Below are positions 52,897 to 61,891 of a stretch of DNA of 64,000 nt, one piece after another; position 1 is the stretch's first letter, and every line of letters begins with the position of its first letter. This DNA comes from Dehalococcoidia bacterium (GTDB lineage Bacteria > Chloroflexota > Dehalococcoidia > SZUA-161), in assembly GCA_014874385.1 (NCBI GenBank), contig JACWAE010000075.1:17695-81694 (forward strand), read 5' to 3'. A program made the translations under genes and the position numbers. The notes beneath the pieces are model-generated. The model was not told the origin of the DNA. It made no database searches and worked only from the letters and a program-made list of their open reading frames with translations.

Positions 52897-53484
52897 ATGG
52901 AAAACGAAGTCCTTCTAACCGATGGTTCGATAACGCTCCGGCCTCTCCAACCCAGCGACGCTTTGCCCCTCTATCAGGCGGTGCGGGAATCCCTCCCCGA
53001 GCTCCTGCCCTGGATGCCTTGGGCATATGCCGATTACTCCATCAAGGATAGCAGGAAATGGTTAGAGTCATGTGCCAGGACATGGGCCAAAGGCAAAGAG
53101 TACAATTTCGTCATAATAGATTCCAGGGACGGCAGCCTCCTCGGCGGCTGCGGCCTGAACCAGGTCAGGCGCAGGACACGCTTCGCCAACCTCGGCTACT
53201 GGGTGCGGAGCAAATACACCGGGAAAGGGGTTGCCACCGCAGCGGCGCTGCTGGTATCGCGTTTCGGATTCGACGAGCTGGGTTTGACCCGTATCGAGAT
53301 CGGCGCTGCCACCAGCAACAATGCCAGCCTGCGTGTGGCGGAGAAGGTGGGCGCTGCCCGGCAGGGGATTCAAAAGAGAAAGATAACCTTCCGCAACAAG
53401 GTCTACGACAGGGAGGTGTTTTCACTGACTCCGAAAGACCTCGAAAACCGCGGGCAGAGCGAGCTGTCCAGGGCTTGTCCATAG
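52897..53484 (+). CDS. GNAT acetyltransferase (RimJ/RimL type)
   Basis: A 195-aa GNAT enzyme. ITLRPLQPSDALPLYQAV starts the fold, LGGCGLNQVRRRTRFANLGYWVRSKYTGKGVATAAA is the acetyl-CoA-binding segment, and EIGAATSNNASLRVAEKVGA is the typical RimJ end. It acetylates an amine, such as a ribosomal protein N-terminus or an antibiotic; substrate unknown. Monocistronic. Confidence 0.88.
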   Translation: MENEVLLTDGSITLRPLQPSDALPLYQAVRESLPELLPWMPWAYADYSIKDSRKWLESCARTWAKGKEYNFVIIDSRDGSLLGGCGLNQVRRRTRFANLGYWVRSKYTGKGVATAAALLVSRFGFDELGLTRIEIGAATSNNASLRVAEKVGAARQGIQKRKITFRNKVYDREVFSLTPKDLENRGQSELSRACP

Positions 53485-53597
53485 TCTGTCCAACGGCGTA
53501 ACCACCTCTGGATTCATACTTGCACCGTTCCATAATTAGGTGCATAATATCCCCCCTGATTCTATCATTTATGTAATCTTGTTACAGAGATATTGAA

Positions 53598-54155
53598 GTG
53601 CAGCACATACCCTCGACAAAGCTATCAAGGCTTGCTCAGGAACTGGGGATCGAGACCTGCCTGGAATTCGATGCGGGGCTGCTTGTTCCGGAGCAAAGGA
53701 TAAGAGACCTTTGCTTTGAAAACAGATGCGGTAACTACGGCAATAACTATATGTGTCCGCCTCATATAGGCTCAGTGGAGGAAATCAAGGTTCGACTCAA
53801 GGAGTTCCGGCAGGGTGTCTTGCTGCAATATTCGAAAGCGCTGGATGTTACCAGCGACATCAAAGGGCTGAGGCAGACCAAGGTTGACTTTCATAATATG
53901 GTGCTGCGACTGGAAGAGTGCCTGAGAAGCAGAGGGCTAAAGCAGGTATGGGGGATGATCGGAGGTAACTGCGCACTCTGCGAGATTTGCAAAGCCGAAA
54001 CCGGTGACCCATGTCCTCATACTGACAAAGCAAGGACATCGCTGGAATCGCTAGCAATAAATGTGGTAGGATTGCTGGAGAAGCTCAGCCTTGACAGCGA
54101 CTTTCGCCCCGATAGAATAACCTGGACAGGCTGCATCCTGTTCAAAGAAGAGTAA
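53598..54155 (+). CDS. DUF2284 metal-binding protein
   Basis: 185 aa starting at GTG. Two Cys-rich signatures, ENRCGNYGNNYMCPPH and GGNCALCEICKAETGDPCPH, are diagnostic of DUF2284, a family of anaerobes presumed to bind metal or an iron-sulfur cluster. Function is unknown. Monocistronic. Confidence 0.85.
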   Translation: MQHIPSTKLSRLAQELGIETCLEFDAGLLVPEQRIRDLCFENRCGNYGNNYMCPPHIGSVEEIKVRLKEFRQGVLLQYSKALDVTSDIKGLRQTKVDFHNMVLRLEECLRSRGLKQVWGMIGGNCALCEICKAETGDPCPHTDKARTSLESLAINVVGLLEKLSLDSDFRPDRITWTGCILFKEE

Positions 54156-54216
54156 AGCTGATAGAGCCCTTCAGAGTTCGCTGTGGATGTCAACATCCAC
54201 AGCCCCCGTCACAACT

Positions 54217-54450
54217 TTAATGTGTTTCTTCCGGCATCTTTGGCAGCACCACAGGGGCTGGGCTTGCTTTTTGCCCTTTGCTATATCTGCCTACCCCCGA
54301 CCTCTGGCTCCCTCCCCACTCCCAGGCACTGGAAAAGCGCTTCACAACTCCGCACTTTTTGCAAACACCGAGGTTTTTCTCGTCTATTAACCAGTGATGA
54401 ACACACGCCTTAGGCTGGTCATCATACACTGTCCCTTGAACATCCTCCAT
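54217..54450 (-). CDS. Small zinc-ribbon-like protein
   Basis: 77 aa with GAGGGAGG about 7 bp before the ATG. The N-terminal half CVHHWLIDEKNLGVCKKCGVVKRF resembles a half zinc ribbon (Cys/His-His and C-x2-C). The C-terminal half is Ser/Gly/Pro-rich and probably disordered. It may bind nucleic acid or a ribosome-like partner; unknown. Confidence 0.65.
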   Translation of the reverse strand: MEDVQGTVYDDQPKACVHHWLIDEKNLGVCKKCGVVKRFSSAWEWGGSQRSGVGRYSKGQKASPAPVVLPKMPEETH

Positions 54451-54715
54451 CTCTAACCTCCCTCGGCGAGAATAGGAAATCCACTACACAACCCAATGTG
54501 CCTCATTCGCCATCGTAAGCCCTGGTTCAATCAACTTAAGAGCACTTCAAGCGAGGTGCCCAAAAACAGGGAAACAAAGGGGATATTGTGATGAATATTA
54601 ACAGGACAACTCTCATAAAGAGGAATTGTGGGCATCATTCCCAACTGCCCATTATCCTCAACCTAACCCTTCAAACCGAATGAATGAGGGCAGAATCTAA
54701 CTGCCCCTCTTATCT

Positions 54716-55021
54716 CTACCGCCTCGTTTTAGAGTAGCAGTCAGAGCAGTACACCGGCCGCCCGTTGCGGGGCTCGAAGGGTACCTGGGTACTTTTGCCG
54801 CAAGAGGCGCATACAGCAGGGAACATTTCCCTCTGCTGTCGGTAGCCCCCGCCGCTATACCCACCACCACCGCGCTGTTGTTTTCTGGCTGCCCTGCAGT
54901 CAGGACAACGCCCGGGTTCATTGGTGAAGCCCTTGGACGCGAAGAACTCCTGCTCAGAAGCGCTGAAGGTGAAACTTGTGTTGCAATCTGAGCACGTTAG
55001 AGTCTTGTCCTCATAACTCAT
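54716..55021 (-). CDS. Zinc-ribbon domain protein (CxxCx(11)CxxC type)
   Basis: 101 aa from ATG 55021, which has AAAGGAGG 9 bp upstream. Zinc knuckles CSDC...CPDC at the N-terminus and CASC...CSDC at the C-terminus flank an Arg/Gly-rich linker (QRGGGGYSGGGYRQQ), typical of small bacterial proteins proposed to bind RNA or DNA. Function unknown. A promoter matching TTGACA-N16-TATTAT lies upstream. Confidence 0.82.
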   Translation of the reverse strand: MSYEDKTLTCSDCNTSFTFSASEQEFFASKGFTNEPGRCPDCRAARKQQRGGGGYSGGGYRQQREMFPAVCASCGKSTQVPFEPRNGRPVYCSDCYSKTRR

Positions 55022-55134
55022 GGATGACCTCCTTTTATTAGGACCTGGTTGCAGTTTGATCATCCATGGCCTGGGGAATGCCTGACTTGTAGAACAGGTC
55101 GGGGAATAGCAAACTCCGAACAGGTTACCTTAAC

Positions 55135-55162
55135 ATAATAACACATAATTGAGGTTTGTCAA
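55135..55162 (-). promoter_or_regulatory. Promoter of the zinc-ribbon gene
   Basis: TTGACA (55157-55162, minus strand), 16-bp spacer, TATTAT (55135-55140). About 115 bp upstream of the ATG. Confidence 0.6.
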
Positions 55163-55252
55163 GTACGAGAGTAAAAAGGGTGAGTGCATAACTCACTCTT
55201 TGCGAATCAGCCTTCAGTAAACCGTAAATTAGCCTGAAGCAGGCGCTCCAGG

Positions 55253-56194
55253 CTAACCAGAGGTGTCGGCTAGCCGCACCAGCTCAGCGTAGCCAATCCC
55301 GGAAACCGCCTGGCCATCCAGATATCCGGATACTGTCGTCCTGCCCTCCCAGAAGTGGAAAGTGGGTATTGACAGAGACTCAAACATTCTAATCTCCTGC
55401 TGAGCATGTCGTGCCCTGAGCACCAAATCCAGGCCACGAGCCTTATCTCGAACACGCCAGACAATTCCATACTCCCTGCCGCTCTCCAGAGAAACCCAGG
55501 AGTCCAGCCTCTCCAGCACGATTTTGTGCGTATGGTGAACCGAGTTATCGGGCATCATAATTGTCAGGTCGTATGACCTGACCGATTCATCAGGGTTGAC
55601 GATACGCCAGAAAACAAGCTCTGTGTTATTGTCGAGCTGGACAGCGAACCAGTCCCAGCCTCCCCGGCCCAGGGAGTTAATCCACATGTGGTCCATCCAG
55701 CCTATGCCATCGACATCGAGCTTTTGCCCCTGTAACTCAATCCACCCTTTAGCTTTGAGTCGAGTGAAGGAATAATAATATGAGTCTCCACCGGTCCACT
55801 CGCTGACCCCACCGCCGCTGCCCAGAAGGGCAGGTTTTTCTGAAACAAGGGCGATATCGAGGCCGAGCCCGGCTCCATAAGATTCAAGTTTGTAGGAAAA
55901 CGAATGCTTGTCAGTGCGAAACCAATGGTCGCGACCCCAACGCAAGTCGAGCTTTTGCTCGACATAATGCAGCACCGAGCCGGAGACGAAATGGTGAAAG
56001 CGCCCCGCCGTAAGGTCAGAGATAGAGAGAATCTTGAGCCCGATGGTGAAATAGGCCACCATAGCTCCGTACTCCCTGCCCTCGTAGTCTGCAAGGCTGA
56101 AATGCCCGTACCACCACTCCGCAGGAAACGCTGGGTGCGCCCCCTCGTCACGCGGAAAGCGGATTTTCGTTGTACTAGCCTTCTTTCGCATCAC
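55253..56194 (-). CDS. CrtC/AttH-like lipocalin-domain protein
   Basis: 313 aa. PRDEGAHPAFPAEWWYGHF at the N-terminus and GIGWMDHMWINSLGRGGWDWFAVQLD in the middle are the motifs of the hydroxyneurosporene synthase (CrtC)/AttH lipocalin-like family, made of two beta barrels. Carotenoid hydratases and secreted AttH proteins belong here; without carotenoid genes nearby or a signal peptide, the substrate is unknown. Monocistronic. Confidence 0.82.
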   Translation of the reverse strand: MMRKKASTTKIRFPRDEGAHPAFPAEWWYGHFSLADYEGREYGAMVAYFTIGLKILSISDLTAGRFHHFVSGSVLHYVEQKLDLRWGRDHWFRTDKHSFSYKLESYGAGLGLDIALVSEKPALLGSGGGVSEWTGGDSYYYSFTRLKAKGWIELQGQKLDVDGIGWMDHMWINSLGRGGWDWFAVQLDNNTELVFWRIVNPDESVRSYDLTIMMPDNSVHHTHKIVLERLDSWVSLESGREYGIVWRVRDKARGLDLVLRARHAQQEIRMFESLSIPTFHFWEGRTTVSGYLDGQAVSGIGYAELVRLADTSG

Positions 56195-56392
56195 AGTTGA
56201 ATTCTCACCGCCATCGCTGCTTTTGTCAAGCGCTCCGCACTACCGAGCCCCAGGCAGATGCAATTAGCCAGATTAGATGGTAAACTAGACTTTACTACAT
56301 GGAGTGCACAGGGGTGTCATTACCTAAGGAAGGGGTCAGGGGATTGGTTGTGATAAATAGAGCACCGATCATGGGAAAGGAAGGGGCGAAGG

Positions 56393-56890
56393 ATGGCAGA
56401 TAACCTGGCAATAATCAACAGGGCCATCGAGGAACATCACACCATCAGAGGGCATATAAAGCTTGTAGGAGATTCAATAAGTGACCTGGAGGCTTTGTTC
56501 AGCTTACAAAAGGCGCGCCCTGACTGGATCCTTAGCTCACCGGAGGCTCTGTCCGAGAAACAAGTTAAGCTGCAACAGACAATAAACTCCCTTGACGAGG
56601 GCCTGAAAAACCACTTCAGCTTCGAGGAAAGGCTGTTTCCGCCTTTATTCGGTGAATTGCTTATGCAGGCGCTTATACTCGAACACAGGGGGATAAAGAA
56701 ACAAATAGACGAAGCCGAATCGTTAGTAGCCAATACCAAGCTGGAGGGATTGAGTCAGAAGGAACTGCTGTCCAAGAAAGCCCAAATCCAACAGAAGATC
56801 GAAGGTATCCTCCAGCTTGTGGAGGAGCACGCTGGCAGAGAGGAAACTATCCTGAAGATGTTGAAAACAGCCCTGGAAGCCAAAAGGTAA
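56393..56890 (+). CDS. Hemerythrin HHE domain protein
   Basis: A 165-aa four-helix bundle. Potential diiron ligands: His in EEHHTIRGH (about 14-20), NHFSFEERLF (His and Glu), LEHRGI and EEHAGREE near the C-terminus. Binds O2, NO or other small ligands; a sensor or storage role under micro-oxic stress is plausible. Monocistronic. Confidence 0.85.
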   Translation: MADNLAIINRAIEEHHTIRGHIKLVGDSISDLEALFSLQKARPDWILSSPEALSEKQVKLQQTINSLDEGLKNHFSFEERLFPPLFGELLMQALILEHRGIKKQIDEAESLVANTKLEGLSQKELLSKKAQIQQKIEGILQLVEEHAGREETILKMLKTALEAKR

Positions 56891-56941
56891 TTTCAGGGAT
56901 ACCCGTCCACTGCATGGACTGTCGCTACATCTTTATGGAAA

Positions 56942-57952
56942 TCATTTTTTCTTTTGTGAATGCCGCCACTGGACATAGAGCGTAGTGCCCTCATCCAATG
57001 AGACCTTGGGCTGCCACCCCAACTCGTCTCTGGCTTTAGCACCATCGAGGTATATACCTTTGTTGACAAACTGGAGGCCCGAGCGAGTCAGGTACGGCAT
57101 ATCCTTGACGTGCCGCATCCTGGACCATTCCTCCATGAGCGCACACCATACATAGGCCACAGAGTAGGGCATAGTAACTTGAACCCTTGGCCCGCCCATG
57201 GCTTTAACCATAGAAGCAGCGAACTTCCGCAGCGGAATTGCATCCGGGGGAGCCACATTATAAACCTCGCCTATGGCCCGCTCGCTGGTAGCTGCTAAAA
57301 TGGCAAAGTCAGCGGCATCGGTGGCATATACAATGCTGTACTTAGGGTTCGACCTGCCGGGCCACATTATAAGGGGCAGCGATACTTGACGATAAACACG
57401 GTCAGCAAGAAGCCTGTCCCGCGGGCCGTAGACTGCTGCTATCCTGATCATTGAGACCTGGATTTTGCCTTTCTTGTGGTACTCAAAGGCTACCTCCTCA
57501 GCCCGCAGCTTGGCAAAATCGTAGTAGGCATCCCGACAGAAGGCTACATCGCAGGGGGTGGACTCGCAAACCGGGGTATCGCCTTCGCAAAGCTTGCCAT
57601 GAACGCTGCCAGTGCTGACGTGCAGGAAACGGGGGACCCCTGTCTCAACGCAGGCCCTGAGCATATTATCAGTACCCTTTATGATTGAGGACTCAAACCA
57701 CTTCCATGCTCCCCAACCAGGCGTAACCCTGGCCGCAGCGTGATAGACAACATCGACACCATTGACAGCGGGGAGCAGGCTGTCATAGTCCTCAACATCG
57801 CCGAATATGATCTCGGCCCCTGTAGTTTTCAGATGGGTAATGTTGGAGGTTTTTCGAGCCAGAGCACGCACTTCGTGACCCTGCGCCAGCAGGCGCTCCA
57901 CGAGGTGGCTCCCCAGAAATCCCGTACCTCCGGTAACCAGCGTCCTCATCAT
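56942..57952 (-). CDS. NAD-dependent epimerase/dehydratase (extended SDR)
   Basis: A 336-aa extended short-chain dehydrogenase. The NAD-binding motif TGGTGFLGSHL is N-terminal. The catalytic Tyr-x3-Lys is in YYDFAKL and a Ser in VSTGSVHG. It resembles dihydroflavonol reductase/HpnA-like and 3-beta-HSD-like members. Substrate (sugar nucleotide or lipid ketone) is unknown. It lies 124 bp downstream of hisB on the same strand and may be read through from the his operon. Confidence 0.85.
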   Translation of the reverse strand: MMRTLVTGGTGFLGSHLVERLLAQGHEVRALARKTSNITHLKTTGAEIIFGDVEDYDSLLPAVNGVDVVYHAAARVTPGWGAWKWFESSIIKGTDNMLRACVETGVPRFLHVSTGSVHGKLCEGDTPVCESTPCDVAFCRDAYYDFAKLRAEEVAFEYHKKGKIQVSMIRIAAVYGPRDRLLADRVYRQVSLPLIMWPGRSNPKYSIVYATDAADFAILAATSERAIGEVYNVAPPDAIPLRKFAASMVKAMGGPRVQVTMPYSVAYVWCALMEEWSRMRHVKDMPYLTRSGLQFVNKGIYLDGAKARDELGWQPKVSLDEGTTLYVQWRHSQKKK

Positions 57953-58076
57953 GCCCCTTCTACAAGAACTTGCCCGCTGCCAGCATTCCCCTTAGCAGGT
58001 GGGCTGCAGCTTACACAAAGGGAAAACTACCGTCAACCAAGCCATTCAAAGAGGAGGATTCGAACTTCGAAGGTTT

Positions 58077-58685
58077 CTATAGCTTCCCCTTGGTGCTGGG
58101 GACATCGCTTCCTACCCGCTCATCTATCCTGGTAGCTTCATCCAGGGAACGCCCCAGAGCCTTGAACAGCGCCTCCACCCTGTGATGGTCATTGCCCCTG
58201 CTGAGAAGCCTGGCATGGAGGTTGATTTTAGCTTCAGTGGCGAAGCTCTGCAAAAAATGTCGGATGAGGTCAGTGTCCAGGCCGCTTATATCTTTGCCCT
58301 CCAGGACTGCCTCGATAACGGCATAAGGCCTGCCGCTGATATCAACCGCCACCAGAGACAGCGCTTCGTCCATGGGGACTATAGCGTCTCCCATCCTGAC
58401 TATGCCGCGTCGATCGCCCAGCGCCTTGTCGAACGCCTGCCCCAGACAGATAGCGACATCTTCAAGGATATGATGATGCCCTACCTTGAGGTCTCCTTTC
58501 GCCTCGACTGTTATGTCGAACAAGCCATGCCGTGCTATCTGCTCTATGAGGTGGTCGAGCATTCCTATGCCGGTTTTGGCCTGGCACTTTCCCCTGCCGT
58601 CGAGGTCGAGCTCGACCTTGACCTTGGTCTCGGCTGTCTCCCGGTTGATGGTAGCTTTCCTCTTTTTAACAGTTTTAGCGGCCAT
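58077..58685 (-). CDS. hisB: Imidazoleglycerol-phosphate dehydratase
   Basis: A 202-aa monofunctional HisB. Metal ligands appear in [24 protein letters not shown] and [15 protein letters not shown]. It removes water from imidazole-glycerol phosphate in histidine synthesis. Last his gene in this operon, 1 bp after hisC. There is no phosphatase fusion. Confidence 0.94.
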   Translation of the reverse strand: MAAKTVKKRKATINRETAETKVKVELDLDGRGKCQAKTGIGMLDHLIEQIARHGLFDITVEAKGDLKVGHHHILEDVAICLGQAFDKALGDRRGIVRMGDAIVPMDEALSLVAVDISGRPYAVIEAVLEGKDISGLDTDLIRHFLQSFATEAKINLHARLLSRGNDHHRVEALFKALGRSLDEATRIDERVGSDVPSTKGKL

Positions 58686-58686
58686 C

Positions 58687-59808
58687 CTACCCTCCTTTGT
58701 AATTTGCCAGTGCTTCTATCAGAGCATCGGTGTGCTCCGGCTTGCCCACACTTATGCGCAACATGTTCTTGAGCGAAGGCGTAGCGAAGTATCTCACAAA
58801 GATGCCCTTGCTATCAAGTTCCTGCTTTATCTTCCAGGCATTGCCCTTGACCACCCGAAAAAGGATGAAATTGGCCTGAGACGGCAAGGGGCTGAGGACC
58901 CCTTGCTTTTTCAGCTTGTCGGAGAGCCGCTTCCTCTCGGCGACTATTGCCTTGACCTTGGTTTGAAGATAGTCCTCATCTGCCAGCGACTCCTTCACCG
59001 CAATCATAGCTGCTGCGTTCACATTATAGGGCATCTTGATCCTGCGGATAAGCTCGGCGATATTGGCGGAGAAAATGCCATATCCTGCCCTGAGACCACC
59101 CAGACCTGCCCACTTGCTGAACGAGCGCAAGACCACCAGATTAGAGTACTTGGGAACGAGCGGCGCAACGGTCTGGCCGCAGAACTCATAATATGCCTCG
59201 TCTACAACCACAACCACGCCAGTCTCGACCAGCTTCAGTATGTTGCTTTGAGAAGTAGCGTTGCCCGAAGGATTATTGGGGGAAGCGATGAATATCACCT
59301 TTGTCCGCTTGTCTATGGCCGATTTTACACCCTTGATGTCCACCTCGTAGGTATCGCTACGGGGCACGGTGACTGTCCTGCCCCCGCAAACCGACGTGCT
59401 GAAAGGGTACATTCCGAAGGTGGGCACACAGTTAATCACTTTATCTCCAGGTTCGAGGAAAAGGCGCAGAACCAGGTCGATGAGTTCATCGCTGCCGCTG
59501 CCGGCCACGATATGCTCACGGCTGACTCCCGCATACTCCTCAAGAGGCCCTATGATCTCACGATGCAGAGGGTCAGGATAAATGTGATAGAAATGGTAGT
59601 TTGCCAGTGCGCGGCGCACGCGTGGCGAGCAGCCATATGGATTCTCGTTTCCATCAAGCTTTATCAGCTTGTCAACAGGGACTCCACAACGCTCGCTGAG
59701 CACTTCAAGCGGTACTATGGGCTCATATGGCTCAATGCCTGCGAGGCTGCCTCTAATGAGCCTCTCAACGCCTCTAGCAGCATATCGGGTCATTTCCCAG
59801 CCTTTCAC
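58687..59808 (-). CDS. hisC: Histidinol-phosphate aminotransferase
   Basis: A 373-aa class I/II PLP aminotransferase. [29 protein letters not shown] and [20 protein letters not shown] (Lys Schiff base) are intact. Converts imidazole acetol phosphate to histidinol phosphate. Overlaps hisD by 4 bp and abuts hisB. Confidence 0.94.
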   Translation of the reverse strand: MKGWEMTRYAARGVERLIRGSLAGIEPYEPIVPLEVLSERCGVPVDKLIKLDGNENPYGCSPRVRRALANYHFYHIYPDPLHREIIGPLEEYAGVSREHIVAGSGSDELIDLVLRLFLEPGDKVINCVPTFGMYPFSTSVCGGRTVTVPRSDTYEVDIKGVKSAIDKRTKVIFIASPNNPSGNATSQSNILKLVETGVVVVVDEAYYEFCGQTVAPLVPKYSNLVVLRSFSKWAGLGGLRAGYGIFSANIAELIRRIKMPYNVNAAAMIAVKESLADEDYLQTKVKAIVAERKRLSDKLKKQGVLSPLPSQANFILFRVVKGNAWKIKQELDSKGIFVRYFATPSLKNMLRISVGKPEHTDALIEALANYKGG

Positions 59809-60743
59809 TTTCCCAACTGTTCCAGTCTCTTCTCGACCGATACAGCGTGGGCAATCAATCCTTCAGCCCGGGCGATAATTGCTGATGCCGGGCCGAGTGA
59901 ACGTAAATCCTTGTCGCTCAAGTCAATCAATATGGATACCTTGAGGAAATCCAGCACGCTCAGTGGCGAGCTGAAGCGGGCGGTTCTACCGGTGGGCATA
60001 ACATGACTCGGGCCCGCTGTATAATCGCCAATGGCTTCGGGAGCGCCGATGAAGATACCGCCGGCATGGCGAATGCGGTCAAGGTAGGAACGGGCATTTT
60101 TTACCATGAGGCAGAGGTGCTCGGGAGCATATAGGTTCACCAGTTTAATAGCCTCGTCCATATTGGTAACGACGACTATAGCGCCATTTTGCTCCAGAGA
60201 TTGCTTCGCAATGATGCGCCGCTCCAGTTTGGCAAGCTGACGCTTGATTTCCTCACCAACCTCATCAGCCAGGCGGGACGAGGTGGTGATGAGGATGGCA
60301 GAGGCCGCTTCGTCGTGCTCCGCCTGAGCCAGAAGGTCGGCGGCGCAGAAAACGGGGTTTGCCGAATCATCGGCTATGATAACGGTCTCGGTAGGACCAT
60401 GCAGCCCGTCTAGAGCTACAGTTCCGTAGACCTGCTTTTTAGCCAGGGTGACAAAGATGTTGCCCGGCCCGCAAATCTTGTCCACCTTGGGGATAGACTT
60501 GGTGCCATAAGCTAAAGCAGCGATAGCCTGAGCGCCCCCGACTTTGAACACGCGACTCACCTTCGCTATGTCCGCCGCTACCAGCGTGGGCGCGGGAACC
60601 GTGCCATCGGGGGCTGGAGGGGTCGCGATGATTACCTCAGGGACCCCGGCTACCTTAGCCGGTATCACTGTCATAAGCACAGTCGAGGGGTAATACGCCC
60701 TGCCTCCGGGGATATAGACCCCCACCCTCTCCATGGCGCTCAA
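59805..60743 (-). CDS. hisD: Histidinol dehydrogenase, C-terminal fragment after an in-frame stop
   Basis: 312 aa from TTG 60743 (ATG 60734 also in frame). RVGVYIPGGRAYYPSTVLM, GAQAIAALAYGT, CGPGNIFVTLAKKQVYG and EHDEAASAILIT are hisD motifs; the zinc and catalytic His residues lie in this part. Directly upstream, TGA 60759-60761 in the same frame separates it from the 123-aa N-terminal fragment. GAGGG 11 bp before the TTG could allow re-initiation, giving a two-piece enzyme. The enzyme oxidises histidinol to histidine with two NAD. Confidence 0.85.
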   Translation of the reverse strand: MSAMERVGVYIPGGRAYYPSTVLMTVIPAKVAGVPEVIIATPPAPDGTVPAPTLVAADIAKVSRVFKVGGAQAIAALAYGTKSIPKVDKICGPGNIFVTLAKKQVYGTVALDGLHGPTETVIIADDSANPVFCAADLLAQAEHDEAASAILITTSSRLADEVGEEIKRQLAKLERRIIAKQSLEQNGAIVVVTNMDEAIKLVNLYAPEHLCLMVKNARSYLDRIRHAGGIFIGAPEAIGDYTAGPSHVMPTGRTARFSSPLSVLDFLKVSILIDLSDKDLRSLGPASAIIARAEGLIAHAVSVEKRLEQLGK

Positions 60744-60758
60744 GATGAAACCCAGCCC

Positions 60759-61130
60759 TCACTCAACAAAGTCCAACCCCAGCTTCTTCTTCTGAATCAA
60801 GTGGAATGCATGCACCCTATCGGCAGCCAGTCGGAGAGCGTTGACCAACTCCTTGTCAACCTTTTTATAGGACTCGGCGATCTCTCCTTTAGTCACCTCA
60901 AGCTGAGCCAGGCCCATGCCGTCGATTTTTCTGCCGAAATCTAAAAGGGCATGGTCTCCCCTGCTGCGCACCTCGCTGAGGATTCGCCGCACCGCCTCAT
61001 CAGGCGTAATATCCTCATCGAATATCTGCCTGATCCTCTGCTTGACGCCGGGCAAGGCCACAGCGAACTCGGCGGTAGAGTGCCCCAGCAGCAGAGATTT
61101 GGCAGCTTCCAGGTCTCGGATTACCTTCAT
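60759..61130 (-). CDS. hisD: Histidinol dehydrogenase, N-terminal fragment ended by in-frame TGA
   Basis: 123 aa reading to TGA at 60759. Contains the HisD N-terminal helices (DEAVRRILSEVRSRGDHALLDFGRKIDGM, FHLIQKKKLGLD). Without the stop, the frame continues directly as GLGFILSAMERVGVYIPGG, the normal HisD continuation. So one codon (perhaps CGA or another sense codon) has become TGA, or the base is an error, or the stop is read through. Translational coupling: ATGA overlap with the preceding PLC-like gene; AAGGAG upstream. Confidence 0.85.
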   Translation of the reverse strand: MKVIRDLEAAKSLLLGHSTAEFAVALPGVKQRIRQIFDEDITPDEAVRRILSEVRSRGDHALLDFGRKIDGMGLAQLEVTKGEIAESYKKVDKELVNALRLAADRVHAFHLIQKKKLGLDFVE

Positions 61131-61879
61131 TCCAGATACTCCTTGGCGGCTTTCATAGAATTTACTATAGACTGCTCGCGAAATGCCTGAAGCTGCTCAC
61201 GGGGAACCATCTTCAGAACCTGCTCGCGCCTTTCATCGAAAGAAGCAAAAAATGTCTCCCGTTCCTCAGGAGCTATTTGTCGCACCCAGATAAGGTACTT
61301 TTCAGCGAAGTGGTGAAAGTCCTCCCAGTTAGCTTTTCGGGTGGTAACCGTTAAGACGAACTCGCTCCACCTTTTCAGGTTGGAGGCGTCGATAAAGCTG
61401 ACGGCTACGCCGTCAGCCGAGCCATTAAGCTCAATCCGAATCACTGACATGTTCTTATTGTTGAGCCTTTCCGAGCGGTCAAGCTCGAATTGAAGCACCC
61501 GGTCCAGAAGATTAGCTATCGGGTTGCCTCCCACAGGCGACGACTTGCCAAAAAAAGGGCGATAAATTCTGTATATCCAGGCCTCATCGGTGACCAGATG
61601 GGAAAGATAACCGGCAACAAAGGACTTGGTCGCAGGGTTCAAGTCAGTGTTCTCGATAAGCTCAGGATGTGCTCGTAACATAAGCTTCATTCCGCTCTTC
61701 CCCTCCTCGCTCTCCAGAGGGAGGAAATGAGTCTCCTCCCGGCCGGCACCGACGAAAAATCGTATATCCGGCGCCGTAGAGCCGAGGTAGTAACTGCCCT
61801 TATTCCCATCAACGACCGGATGGTGTAGCCTCTCTATCGCTTCCTTTGCGATACCTAGATGCAGACAGATCGGAGGCAA
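61127..61879 (-). CDS. Zinc-dependent phospholipase C-like domain protein in the his operon
   Basis: A 250-aa protein with the Zn-dependent phospholipase C (S1/P1-like) fold signature: PPICLHLGIAKEAI at the N-terminus, YYLGSTAPDIR, REETHFLP and AGYLSHLVTDEAW supply candidate His/Asp metal ligands. It lacks a signal peptide. Usually not a histidine-synthesis protein, yet it is wedged between hisG (12 bp) and hisD (4-bp overlap), implying co-expression. Substrate unknown. Confidence 0.78.
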   Translation of the reverse strand: MPPICLHLGIAKEAIERLHHPVVDGNKGSYYLGSTAPDIRFFVGAGREETHFLPLESEEGKSGMKLMLRAHPELIENTDLNPATKSFVAGYLSHLVTDEAWIYRIYRPFFGKSSPVGGNPIANLLDRVLQFELDRSERLNNKNMSVIRIELNGSADGVAVSFIDASNLKRWSEFVLTVTTRKANWEDFHHFAEKYLIWVRQIAPEERETFFASFDERREQVLKMVPREQLQAFREQSIVNSMKAAKEYLE

Positions 61880-61891
61880 AAGACTCCTTTC

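Noticed and set aside
58040-58080. Possible tRNA (GTTCGAATCCTCCTC on the minus strand)
   Set aside because: The T-loop-like string is not flanked by a complementary T-stem, and no acceptor, D or anticodon arms can be formed because the upstream part lies in hisB.
58486-60006. 506-aa rightward ORF across hisB, hisC and hisD
   Set aside because: It is antisense to clear his genes whose motifs are all intact, has atypical composition and no ribosome-binding site; a GC-driven shadow ORF.
60759-60761. UGA reassigned to a sense codon in this organism
   Set aside because: Many genes in the window appear to end at TGA (for example suhB-coupled ATGA overlaps and the MBL and transglutaminase genes), so general reassignment is excluded; no selenocysteine position is expected in HisD here.
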